Shown here: piece after piece, positions 35,632 through 44,006 of the stretch
How the letters are laid out: each line of letters starts with the position of its first letter
Numbering within the stretch: position 1 is the first letter of the stretch
From: Glutamicibacter sp. B1
Lineage (GTDB): Bacteria > Actinomycetota > Actinomycetes > Actinomycetales > Micrococcaceae
Direction: 5' to 3'
Length of the DNA: 64,000 nucleotides
Assembly: GCF_039602135.1 (NCBI RefSeq)
Contig: NZ_CP125942.1
Location: 2,790,001 to 2,854,000, forward strand
Notes under the pieces: model-generated
What the model was told of the DNA's origin: nothing
The model's database searches: none
The model's input: the letters and a program-made list of their open reading frames with translations, nothing else
Made by a program: the position numbers and the translations under genes

Positions 35632-37394
35632 CTATCGGCGCCGGGCCTTCCTTCGGGACGCGTGACATCAGCATGCACCGGACGCACCTTGGCAGAATCT
35701 TTCGGCTCAATTCGTGGTGCGCTGACCGCATCTTGAGGTTCACGTACCTTGGCTGGTTCAATGCCTACGCCCACTGGTTCTTCAAAGTGTAGGGGTGCAT
35801 GCTCACCAAAGTGATCAGCATCGGCCTCGTCCCAATCTTCCTTCCACGAACCTGGTGCATCATGAAGTAATTCACCGGGACGCAGCCAGTGGAACAGTGA
35901 AGCGTAGGACCGTGTGGACTGAAGATTCACACGCCTACGAAGCATCCTCGTATTGAGCTGGGTTGGGCTGCTCAATCCCATGGAAGCCATGATCTGTGCA
36001 CATTCAGTAACTGTCAGGCGATGATAGTTGTAAACACGGTGCCCCTTATCTTCAACATCCAGCGCACGCATCAACCTCTTGTTTTGGGTGGCCACCCCGA
36101 CAGGGCAGTGATTGGTGTGGCACTGTTGTGCCTGGATGCATCCGGTGGCCATCATCATGGAGCGTGCTGAGAAGGTGAAGTCTGCCCCTTGGATCAGACG
36201 CTTAATAATGTCAGAGCCATTGGCGATCTTGCCGGCTGCAGCCAATCGGATTTCGTCGCGGAGCCCGGCGCCCACCAAGGTATTGTGCACCAGCATTAAT
36301 CCTTCGGTCAGAGGTGCACCCACATGATCTTCGTACTCCAGTGGTGCGGCGCCGGTACCGCCTTCGGCGCCATCAATAGTTATGAAGTCAACCAGAATTC
36401 CGGTGTCGAGCATGCCCTTGCACAGGGCCATGACATCAGTGCGTGAGCCAACACAGAACTTAATTCCCACCGGTTTACCGCCACTGAGCTCACGGAGCTT
36501 TGCGACAAAGTGCATCAGTTCGCGGGGCGTAGAGAACTCTGCGTGGCTGGCTGGTGAGATGCAGTCTTCGCCCATCGGAACGTCTCGAGCTTCGGAGATT
36601 TCCGCGGTGACCTTAGCAGCTGGAAGCACTCCGCCCAGACCTGGCTTGGCACCTTGGGAGAGCTTGATGGTGATGCCCTTGACGTTGGGAAGTTTGGCCT
36701 TGGCGGCAAAGGTTTCTGGGTTAAAACGACCTTCCGGGGTACGGCAGCCAAAGTAACCTGAGCCGATTTCCCAGAAAAGGTCTGCCCCGTATTCCAAGTG
36801 GTATTTAGTCAGTCCACCTTCACCGGTTTCGTGGACAAAATCGCCCATTTCTGCGCCCTTGTTCATGGCCAACACCGCGTTGGCCGATAAGGCACCGAAA
36901 CTCATCGACGAGATGTTCATCAGTGAAATCTCGTATGGCTGAGTACATTGGCTGGAACCAACTTTGACTCGGAATTGGCTGCTCGGCGGCGCCACGGGTG
37001 CCACCGACTGCAGAAGGTACTCGTGGCCAACTGCATTCACATCGCGTTCAGTACCAAAGGCCTTGTGACTGTCGGCGCCCTTGGCTCGTGCGTAGATCAG
37101 AGAACGCGTGTCACGGTCAAAAGGTTTACCGTCGGTATTGCGCTCGATGAAGTACTGCTGGATTTCCGGGCGAATGAATTCAAAAAGATAACGCGCATGC
37201 CCAACAATCGGGAAGTTGCGCAGGATCGCATGTTTCTTCTGCACGAGGTCATGGATACCAAGAAGCACCAGTAGACCAGTGAGCGCGACCAAGATCCACC
37301 AGACCCATTCGCCGGAAGTACCGGCGAGGATCGCGGTGACGACAAACCCTGTGGCGAGAACGCCGAGGAACAGCAGAACCACAATTCTCATCAT
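35628..37394 (-). CDS. Membrane-anchored FMN-binding glutamate synthase-family protein
   Basis: This 588-residue protein has two N-terminal membrane helices (residues 3-50) followed by a glutamate-synthase FMN/synthase domain (GGLTKYHLEYGADLFWEIG, GITIKLSQGAKPGLGG, IDGAEGGTGAAPLEY). An iron-sulfur Cys set is present in GCIQAQQCHTNHCPVGVATQ. It lacks the glutaminase and GXGXG domains of true GltB, so the reaction is unknown; it may be a membrane-bound flavin oxidoreductase. The C-terminal 60 residues are charged and low-complexity. Confidence 0.88.
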   Translation of the reverse strand: MMRIVVLLFLGVLATGFVVTAILAGTSGEWVWWILVALTGLLVLLGIHDLVQKKHAILRNFPIVGHARYLFEFIRPEIQQYFIERNTDGKPFDRDTRSLIYARAKGADSHKAFGTERDVNAVGHEYLLQSVAPVAPPSSQFRVKVGSSQCTQPYEISLMNISSMSFGALSANAVLAMNKGAEMGDFVHETGEGGLTKYHLEYGADLFWEIGSGYFGCRTPEGRFNPETFAAKAKLPNVKGITIKLSQGAKPGLGGVLPAAKVTAEISEARDVPMGEDCISPASHAEFSTPRELMHFVAKLRELSGGKPVGIKFCVGSRTDVMALCKGMLDTGILVDFITIDGAEGGTGAAPLEYEDHVGAPLTEGLMLVHNTLVGAGLRDEIRLAAAGKIANGSDIIKRLIQGADFTFSARSMMMATGCIQAQQCHTNHCPVGVATQNKRLMRALDVEDKGHRVYNYHRLTVTECAQIMASMGLSSPTQLNTRMLRRRVNLQSTRSYASLFHWLRPGELLHDAPGSWKEDWDEADADHFGEHAPLHFEEPVGVGIEPAKVREPQDAVSAPRIEPKDSAKVRPVHADVTRPEGRPGADS

Positions 37395-37433
37395 GGTGCG
37401 AGCCTAATATTTATTAGCTCACTTGTCAGGCAT

Positions 37434-39194
37434 CTAGCCCAGCAAAATCTGATCTACCTCACGAATTGCCATCTGTGAGAAGAGCGAATCTTCCCTAGCC
37501 AGCAGTTCAGCGGCCCGCCCACTTTCAGCAACGACGCCATTATCGATAACCATTGTCAGTTGTGCCTGTCCTGCGGTGGCGAGGCGGTGGCTAATCATGA
37601 CTACCGACATCCCCTGTAGGCGACGCCGCTCTACCGCCTGCAAAACAAGGTGCTCGCTGGCTGCATCAAGCGCACTACTTGATTCATCCATAATCAATAC
37701 GGCAGGTTTCCTGATCAGTGCACGGGCCAGCGCCAGCCGTTGGCGTTGCCCACCAGAAAGTCGTGTGGCACGGTCTCCGAGTCGGGTGTCCAGCCCTGAT
37801 TTCTGTCCGGTCAGCCAGTCGCCTAGGCCCAATTCTTCGAGTACTGAAATTAGTTGTTCATCGGTGATGCCCTGCCGTCCTAAGAGCAGATTGTCGCGCA
37901 CCGTGCCGCGCACAATCAGTGATTCTTGGGAGACGAGGATGATCTTTTGACGAAGCTCATCCAAGCTGGCCGTGGTGATATCAACGTCGCCAAAGCTGAT
38001 AGTTCCGGTGTAATCGATGGCTCTGACCAAGGCCGCAGCAACCGATGATTTACCTGAACCACTGGCTCCAACCAAGGCCACCATTTCACCAGGCTGCAGT
38101 TGCAGGTCTACGCCTTGTACTACGCTGTTTGGACCGTAGGAGATCCCAAGGTCCTGGATCTTCAGTTCCCCTGACTCGGGCAGCGCCACAGCGTTGGCAG
38201 GATCAGTGATTGTTGGCTTGTAGGTATCTGTCGCGTGCAATCGGCGAGCGCTTGCCAGCGAATCCTGTAGGCCAAGGATGAATCCGTCAACGGTGCGTAC
38301 CGCTTCAAAGGAAGTGATAAAGGCACACGCCACTACGACGAGCGCGCCGAGTTGCCCTGCGGTACCAAGAACAATGAACAACGCCAGCAGGCCACCCCAC
38401 ATGATCAGTTGAGTCAGAGTTGCGCGAACCGCCGTGATCTTGCCGGTACCTAGTGCCGCGGCATTGGCTTCAAGATTGCTTGCGCGCAGTTTCTGTAATG
38501 TCTTATTACCGCCGTGAAAGCTATGCAGAACTTCCACACCCGCCATGGCTTCAGTGAAAAGCTGGTTTTGCGTGCCACGTACTGTCGCAGTGGTGGATGC
38601 GTTGGCGCGCAATCTGCGCACTCCAACGGCAGGTATGACGACACCAACTAGGAGGTATGCGCCAAGCAGGATCAGTGCTGGCTGTTCTCCAAACTCGATC
38701 CACGTTCCCCACGTTGCCAGGGCGCTGACCACCACTGCGGATACCGCGGGTGGAAGTGTGTGCGCAAAAAACACTTCGACTTTGTCGATGTCACTGGTGG
38801 CGCGGGCTAGAAGGCTTCCAGAATTTTTGCTCGCTGCGCTAAAGGGTGCTTGGCGTTCAAAGGCGGCATACATTCTGCGGCGTAGTCGTGCCAAGGACAG
38901 GAAGGCGACCCGATGACCGACGTATTGTTCTAGGTAACGCAGTGCGCCCTTGGCCAGACCCAGAACGAAGATCAGTCCCACCAGCCAACCCCATCCCAGG
39001 GACTGTAATCTTTCTAGTTCGTGAAGCCCTAAGACTTTCACCAGACCAGTTCCGGCCAGAACGTAGATGCTCAAGGAGATCAGTCGGGTCAGGCATGAAA
39101 AAACACTTGCCAAGGCCAGTGGCGCTAAAAGGTCTTTAGTAGTTCCTATGAGCCACAGAACGGTCGTGAACGTGTGCTTCTTGTGCTGGCTCAT
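37434..39194 (-). CDS. CydC-like ABC exporter half-transporter
   Basis: This 586-residue fused permease/ATPase has six helices in the first 310 residues, then Walker A GASGSGKSS, signature LSGGQRQRLALARAL, Walker B VLIMDESSSALD and H-loop MISHRLA. Note DESSS where most members have DEPTS. The permease resembles CydC, the partner of CydD in exporting thiols (glutathione, cysteine). It overlaps the upstream CydD-like gene by four bases (ATGA). No cydAB oxidase genes are close, so the substrate is open. Confidence 0.83.
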   Translation of the reverse strand: MSQHKKHTFTTVLWLIGTTKDLLAPLALASVFSCLTRLISLSIYVLAGTGLVKVLGLHELERLQSLGWGWLVGLIFVLGLAKGALRYLEQYVGHRVAFLSLARLRRRMYAAFERQAPFSAASKNSGSLLARATSDIDKVEVFFAHTLPPAVSAVVVSALATWGTWIEFGEQPALILLGAYLLVGVVIPAVGVRRLRANASTTATVRGTQNQLFTEAMAGVEVLHSFHGGNKTLQKLRASNLEANAAALGTGKITAVRATLTQLIMWGGLLALFIVLGTAGQLGALVVVACAFITSFEAVRTVDGFILGLQDSLASARRLHATDTYKPTITDPANAVALPESGELKIQDLGISYGPNSVVQGVDLQLQPGEMVALVGASGSGKSSVAAALVRAIDYTGTISFGDVDITTASLDELRQKIILVSQESLIVRGTVRDNLLLGRQGITDEQLISVLEELGLGDWLTGQKSGLDTRLGDRATRLSGGQRQRLALARALIRKPAVLIMDESSSALDAASEHLVLQAVERRRLQGMSVVMISHRLATAGQAQLTMVIDNGVVAESGRAAELLAREDSLFSQMAIREVDQILLG

Positions 39195-40933
39195 GCTTCC
39201 CCCTCCCCTATCGAAGGCAGCCCTCGCGTTTGCAGTTGCCTCTTGCGCTGGTTCAGATTTGTCATGGCTTCTTTGAGGTAACCGTCTTGTTCCAGCAGTT
39301 CTTCGCGGGCTCCTGACTGGATTACTTTTCCATGATCCATCACCACCACGTAGTCATAATCGGCCAATAGTCCTAACCGGTGGGTGACGGTAATGATGGT
39401 GGTCTGGGAATCGAGTTCACGCAGGGTCCGGGTGATTTCAGCTTCGCTGTGTACGTCTAGGGCGCTGGTTGGTTCGTCGAGTAAGAGTATTGGGCGATTG
39501 GCTAGTAGGGCGCGGGCTAAGGATAGGCGTTGTGCCTGTCCACCGGAGAGCCGGGCACCGCCTTCGCCCAGTGGTTGATCCAATCCCAATGGTTGCTGCG
39601 CCAGCCAGGACGCCATATTGACTTGATTGATGGCGGCCAGTAATTGTTCATCGGTGGCCGTGGGTGCTGCAAGCTGCAAGTTCTCACGAAGGCTTTCACC
39701 GAAGAGTGTGGCGTGTTGTTCAACCACAGCGGTGTTTGCTTTGAGAGTGGCTGGCCCCATCGGTTGTCGTCCATCGTGGATGAGCCCGGTGGTGGATTCA
39801 AGTTGCCCTTGGAGCACCCTAATCAGGGTGCTTTTACCGCTGCCAGATGCCCCAATGATAGCGGTGCGTGATCCAACAGGAAATTGCAGGTTGATATCTT
39901 CTAATCCCTGATCGCTACCGGTATAACTGGCACGAAGATTTTCAATGAATAGACCATTGTTAGCAAGATTCACACGAAGCGGGTTAGCCATGGATGGGTG
40001 CATCGAGATCTCTTGGATCTCGGCAAGTTTTTTCTCTGCGGCTTTGCCGGTCATTCCGATATAGAAGAAACTGCCGACATAGCTCACCGGTGCCAGCATC
40101 AGGTAACTAAGAATAACGAGGGAAACTGCGGCTCCTGGCGAGATTGCACCGCTACTGGCACGCCACCAAGCCAGCAGCGAGGCGCTGGCCAAGAGCAGCA
40201 CGGCAAAGCTCGAATCGATGACCAAGAGGATCAGCTGGTTTCGGGCCAGTAATTTCATCACCTGTTGGCGTACACGTTCGGTGGCCATGTTGATGGTCTT
40301 GCTCATCCATGCGCTGCCACCGTTGAGCTTGAGCATGTTCAAGGAACGCAGTGCATCCAAGAAGGTTGCCGAGAGGATTCCTTGAGCCCTGCGGTACTCG
40401 CCGTTGGCAGAACCGAAGCGGCGCTGAAAACCAAGGACAATCACCGGAACCAGCGCAGTAGGGATCACCATGAGTACCGCACTGAGTGGATCAATAAAGA
40501 GTGCTATAAAGCACAAGATCAATACGGGGGTGGCCACCGCTGCACTAGCCGGTCCGATGAAACTGGAACGATACTTGACCGAGCGTTCCACCGAATCCAT
40601 CGCCGCGTGGACCAGTTCGCCTTCGCCGGCTCGGCGTACTGCTAGAGGACCGATGGATAGGTAGTGCTTTAGTAATTTAGAGCGCTGGTAGTTTGTGAGG
40701 GCTTGGCTGTCGCGAGAGATCACGATGGGAATCAAAAAGGTTGCAACGAGTAAGGCCAATAACTCACCAGCAACACCGATGTACCACTGACTATCAAGGG
40801 TGGAACCGGAATAGAGGCGGTCAAATCCTTGGCCGATCAGGACTACGAGTCCGGCACTTCCGGCGGCGGCAATGAGGCTGAGCGCCACGACAATGGTTGT
40901 TGCTGCCGAAAAAATTCCAAAGACCCTACGCAC
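39191..40933 (-). CDS. CydD-like ABC exporter half-transporter
   Basis: This 580-residue permease/ATPase carries Walker A GASGSGKST, signature LSGGQAQRLSLARAL, Walker B ILLLDEPTSALD and H-loop THRLG. The permease segment with AAMDSVERSVKYRSSFIGP and the FLDALRSLNMLKLNG stretch resembles CydD. With the downstream gene it forms a heterodimeric exporter, inferred from ATGA coupling. The start is a GTG at 40933 just after AGGGGG, with unusually short spacing, so the true start may differ by a few codons. Confidence 0.82.
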   Translation of the reverse strand: MRRVFGIFSAATTIVVALSLIAAAGSAGLVVLIGQGFDRLYSGSTLDSQWYIGVAGELLALLVATFLIPIVISRDSQALTNYQRSKLLKHYLSIGPLAVRRAGEGELVHAAMDSVERSVKYRSSFIGPASAAVATPVLILCFIALFIDPLSAVLMVIPTALVPVIVLGFQRRFGSANGEYRRAQGILSATFLDALRSLNMLKLNGGSAWMSKTINMATERVRQQVMKLLARNQLILLVIDSSFAVLLLASASLLAWWRASSGAISPGAAVSLVILSYLMLAPVSYVGSFFYIGMTGKAAEKKLAEIQEISMHPSMANPLRVNLANNGLFIENLRASYTGSDQGLEDINLQFPVGSRTAIIGASGSGKSTLIRVLQGQLESTTGLIHDGRQPMGPATLKANTAVVEQHATLFGESLRENLQLAAPTATDEQLLAAINQVNMASWLAQQPLGLDQPLGEGGARLSGGQAQRLSLARALLANRPILLLDEPTSALDVHSEAEITRTLRELDSQTTIITVTHRLGLLADYDYVVVMDHGKVIQSGAREELLEQDGYLKEAMTNLNQRKRQLQTRGLPSIGEGEA

Positions 40934-41023
40934 ACCCCCTATCCTAGGCCAGATCCGGGCATGACCTGCAGGGTGCTTGTCACAGATTGCCGGTAATACT
41001 GCAAGTAGGCGAAACTGGAGTGC

Positions 41024-42010
41024 ATGAGCACCTCGGAGCTAAAACAGCGTCCCCATTCGGTGACCCTGCGATTCCTCGCAGCCCCTACCGACGTCGATGT
41101 CACCGGAAACGTTCCCGCAGGAACGGTCCTTGAATGGGTGGACAAGGCTGCCTATGCTGCCGCCGTTGGATGGTCATCGAGCTATTGTGTCACTGCCTAC
41201 GTTGGCAATATTCATTTTGAAGACCCCATCCAGTCGGGTGATCTTGTTGAAGTCACTGCTTCGGTGGTTTATACCGGACGAAGTTCCATGCACATCCACA
41301 CTGAGGTGTCCTTCCAGGATCCGCGCGAGTTGCGTCCCGTGGCGTCGAGCAACTGTCTGGTGATTTTTGTGGCGGTGGATGATCGTGGCAAACCAACCGC
41401 GGTTCCCGATTTCATGCCTGGTACTCCGCGAGAAATTGAACTACGCCAGAATGCCCTAGCCCGCATTGATATTCGGGAACGCATCGTTGCGTCGATGAAA
41501 GATCAGCAGTACACCGAGGCGGGTACAGCCGAACGAGTCCTACTTCGTTTTATGGCCGCACCTACGGATGTGAACTGGGGCGGCAAGGTTCACGGTGGCA
41601 TCGTGATGAAGTGGATCGACGAGGCTGCTGCCTTGTGCGCTGCCCGCTACTGTGGTCGAGAAACCGTTGCCGTTTTCTCCGGTGGTATCCGTTTCTACAG
41701 GCCACTGCTCATTGGGCATCTGGTCGAGGTGGAAGCTCGCTTGGTGTACACCGGTAATAAGGGAATGCATATTGCGGTACACGTACGCTCCGGGGACCCA
41801 AAGACTCACGAGATGAACCTGACCACCTATTGCCTCACGGTGATGGTCACCCGTGACGAAACCGGGACCGCGGTTCCGGTCAAACCATGGGTACCGGTCA
41901 GCGCCGAAGATCAACGCTTATGGGATCACGCCCGTGAACTCGTGGCGATTAGGGCCAACGCTCCCGGTGGTTACACCCCGGTACACCTCGTAGAATCGAG
42001 TGCATCATGA
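41024..42010 (+). CDS. Tandem hot-dog acyl-CoA thioesterase
   Basis: This 328-residue protein has two acyl-CoA thioesterase hot-dog domains (about 10-140 and 165-300). The second keeps the usual GGKVHGGIVMKWIDEAAA helix with His-Gly-Gly and Asp. The first reads GNVPAGTVLEWVDKAAY and lacks the His-Gly, so it may be structural or altered. Such proteins hydrolyse acyl-CoA to acid and CoA. Its stop overlaps the trpF ATG by four bases, an unexpected coupling. Confidence 0.85.
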   Translation: MSTSELKQRPHSVTLRFLAAPTDVDVTGNVPAGTVLEWVDKAAYAAAVGWSSSYCVTAYVGNIHFEDPIQSGDLVEVTASVVYTGRSSMHIHTEVSFQDPRELRPVASSNCLVIFVAVDDRGKPTAVPDFMPGTPREIELRQNALARIDIRERIVASMKDQQYTEAGTAERVLLRFMAAPTDVNWGGKVHGGIVMKWIDEAAALCAARYCGRETVAVFSGGIRFYRPLLIGHLVEVEARLVYTGNKGMHIAVHVRSGDPKTHEMNLTTYCLTVMVTRDETGTAVPVKPWVPVSAEDQRLWDHARELVAIRANAPGGYTPVHLVESSAS

Positions 42011-42618
42011 GTAGAGTTGAACCTTTTGTAAAGGTCTGCGGACTGTCCACCGCACAGGATGTTCAGGTGGCCGTTGAGCATGGTGCAGATGCGATTGGCT
42101 TTGTACTCACCGCTAGTGCTCGTGAGGTTTCCCCGCAGCAGGCTGCTCGGCTAGCTACTTTGGTTCCTGAGGGCATTGCCACCGTGGCGGTATTCCACTC
42201 GGAGGACTTGCCTACGGTGCTAGAACGTGCCTCCGAGGCGCAGGTTGGTTGGGTACAACTACACGGTCAGCGTTCTGCCGAGGATGTTCAAGCCGCCCAC
42301 GACGCAGGCTTTAAGGTGATTCGCGCCGTTCGCCGTGATGCTGGTCCCGAGCAGTTTGCCGATTGGGGCGAAGACTTATTGCTCATAGACGCTTCAGTTC
42401 CCGGCAGCGGCGAAAGTTGGGACTACGCTGCGGTCCGGGAATTAGCTTCCGGACGGCAGTGGCTGGTGGCTGGCGGGCTGAACCCGCACAACGTTGTAGA
42501 AGCTTTAGACCTTTCGCAGGCCACCGGGGCTGATGTCTCTTCGGGAGTTGAGTCATCTCGCGGCGTCAAAGACCCTGCGCTGATCGCCCAGTTCATTGAC
42601 GCCGCCAAAGGCCACTGA
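42007..42618 (+). CDS. trpF: Phosphoribosylanthranilate isomerase TrpF
   Basis: This 203-residue TIM-barrel isomerase of tryptophan synthesis contains FVKVCGLSTAQDV (general-base Cys), GADAIGFVL, WVQLHG, LLLIDAS (general-acid Asp) and the phosphate-binding WLVAGGLNPHNV and GADVSSGVESSRGVKD. No other trp gene is in the window. It overlaps the thioesterase gene by ATGA and converges on a second thioesterase with only three bases between stops. Confidence 0.92.
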   Translation: MSRVEPFVKVCGLSTAQDVQVAVEHGADAIGFVLTASAREVSPQQAARLATLVPEGIATVAVFHSEDLPTVLERASEAQVGWVQLHGQRSAEDVQAAHDAGFKVIRAVRRDAGPEQFADWGEDLLLIDASVPGSGESWDYAAVRELASGRQWLVAGGLNPHNVVEALDLSQATGADVSSGVESSRGVKDPALIAQFIDAAKGH

Positions 42619-42621
42619 AAT

Positions 42622-43173
42622 TTAGTGGACCCAGTTATGTGGGGCTGGTTTGCGCGAGCCCGGTAGGGCTCCTTGTTCACGCCACTGCTGAATCCAGTCT
42701 GGCACTACGCGATCTTCAGGAACTTGCAGTCCCACCTGAGCAAGAATCTCTTCGTTAGAGACGGCGCCCTTCTTGGAAGTCATACGCGTGGCAATGTATG
42801 CGCGGGCGTAAATTTCTCCCTTGACGACGATGCGCTGTTCAAAATAGATGCATTTATCATCCATGCCCAGCAGGCGGGTCTCTTGCGAGAATTTGGTGCC
42901 CAGGCGTACCGATTTACGGAAGGTGATGGTTTCGGTCTGGACCACTGGGGTCCATTTGTTTTTCCGCATGATGTCCCAGACACCGGAACGGAACATCAGG
43001 TCAAAGCGGCCCAAGTCGAAGATCGATAAATACATGCCGTTATTGATGTGACCGGCGAAGTCGATGTCGGTCAAGGTGGCTCGCATGGTCACCGAGCTGG
43101 TGTCGAACATGGAGAGGCGTGTGGCCTTTTTGCTATTAAAAAAGACCATGAGAATTCGGAATATCATGTGCAT
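42622..43173 (-). CDS. Thioesterase-family (4HBT/THEM6-like) protein
   Basis: This 183-residue hot-dog protein has the core DIDFAGHINNGMYLSIFDLGRFD (His-Asn near the N terminus of the long helix) and later FRKSVRLGTKFSQETRLLGMDDKCIYFEQRI, as in THEM6/4HBT-like thioesterases. The substrate is unknown. The N-terminal 20 residues are hydrophobic-basic and may not be translated; Met22 (MFDTSSVTM) is an alternative start. Confidence 0.78.
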   Translation of the reverse strand: MHMIFRILMVFFNSKKATRLSMFDTSSVTMRATLTDIDFAGHINNGMYLSIFDLGRFDLMFRSGVWDIMRKNKWTPVVQTETITFRKSVRLGTKFSQETRLLGMDDKCIYFEQRIVVKGEIYARAYIATRMTSKKGAVSNEEILAQVGLQVPEDRVVPDWIQQWREQGALPGSRKPAPHNWVH

Positions 43174-43336
43174 ACCATCACATTACCGCTGAGTAACTTT
43201 TCTGCCTAGTCCTGCTTCCCAGCCTCCCCATTCACTTAGTTCTCTGCCCATAAAACCGTCCACGTATCGCGAAGCCTAGGGCCACACTGATCACCAAAAC
43301 AGCACTTGCACAGCCAGCCTTACTAGAGTTGAGTTA

Positions 43337-43936
43337 GTGAGCGAAGAAAAACCACTGTTACAACTGCCCGCCCGACTGATCGGGGTATGGCTTGTACTCA
43401 TCGTCTGTATCGCCGGCTCCACTATGCTGGCCACCGCCCACTACATCACCGGTGGGAGCCTACTAATCGTCTTATCGCTATGGGCCATCCGAGCTGTAGG
43501 CATTGCTAGCTTCTGGTTCCTCCCAGGTCGCACGGACACCAAAATTTTTGCCATGGCTTTAGTCCTGCTTTCACAGGTCCTCGATGTCGTGCTCAAACTG
43601 CCGGTGATTGATACCGTCGAATATGGTGACTGGTTTATGGTCTCAGCCCTGGACCTCACCGGAGAGTATGCCGGCTACTTCATGGTCTGGGGCCTACTAT
43701 TGCCGGTACTCGCACTAGTCGGCTGGTTTGTGCTGCGCTCGCGGGCACTGGCCGGCTGGATCACCGGACTACTAGCTGCCATCGGCATGGGTTTCCTCGC
43801 CCACATATCGGTGACCTCCGAGCATGGCTCACTACCTGCCTTCGTCCTAGCCACCATAGGACGCTACATTATTCCGGCCCTATTGGCCGCCCTCGCCGAC
43901 TTCCTCGTGCGTAAATATTGGAAAGCCAAGAAGTAG
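43337..43936 (+). CDS. Unknown membrane protein with about six helices
   Basis: This 199-residue protein starts at a GTG and has hydrophobic segments at about 15-38, 40-62, 68-85, 105-125, 130-155 and 165-185, and a basic C terminus (RKYWKAKK). I recognise no family. It is divergent from the thioesterase gene and ends at a strong terminator; no regulatory site is visible. Confidence 0.7.
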   Translation: MSEEKPLLQLPARLIGVWLVLIVCIAGSTMLATAHYITGGSLLIVLSLWAIRAVGIASFWFLPGRTDTKIFAMALVLLSQVLDVVLKLPVIDTVEYGDWFMVSALDLTGEYAGYFMVWGLLLPVLALVGWFVLRSRALAGWITGLLAAIGMGFLAHISVTSEHGSLPAFVLATIGRYIIPALLAALADFLVRKYWKAKK

Positions 43937-43948
43937 TTTTCAGCCACT

Positions 43949-43995
43949 AAATAAGGCAGCCAGCATTCCACGACGGAATGCTGGCTGCCTTATTT
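43949..43995. terminator. Bidirectional terminator
   Basis: Perfect arms AAATAAGGCAGCCAGCATTC and complement with a short loop, flanked by A-rich and T-rich ends. It separates the membrane-protein gene from putA. Confidence 0.93.
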
Positions 43996-44006
43996 AATAC
44001 GCGAGA

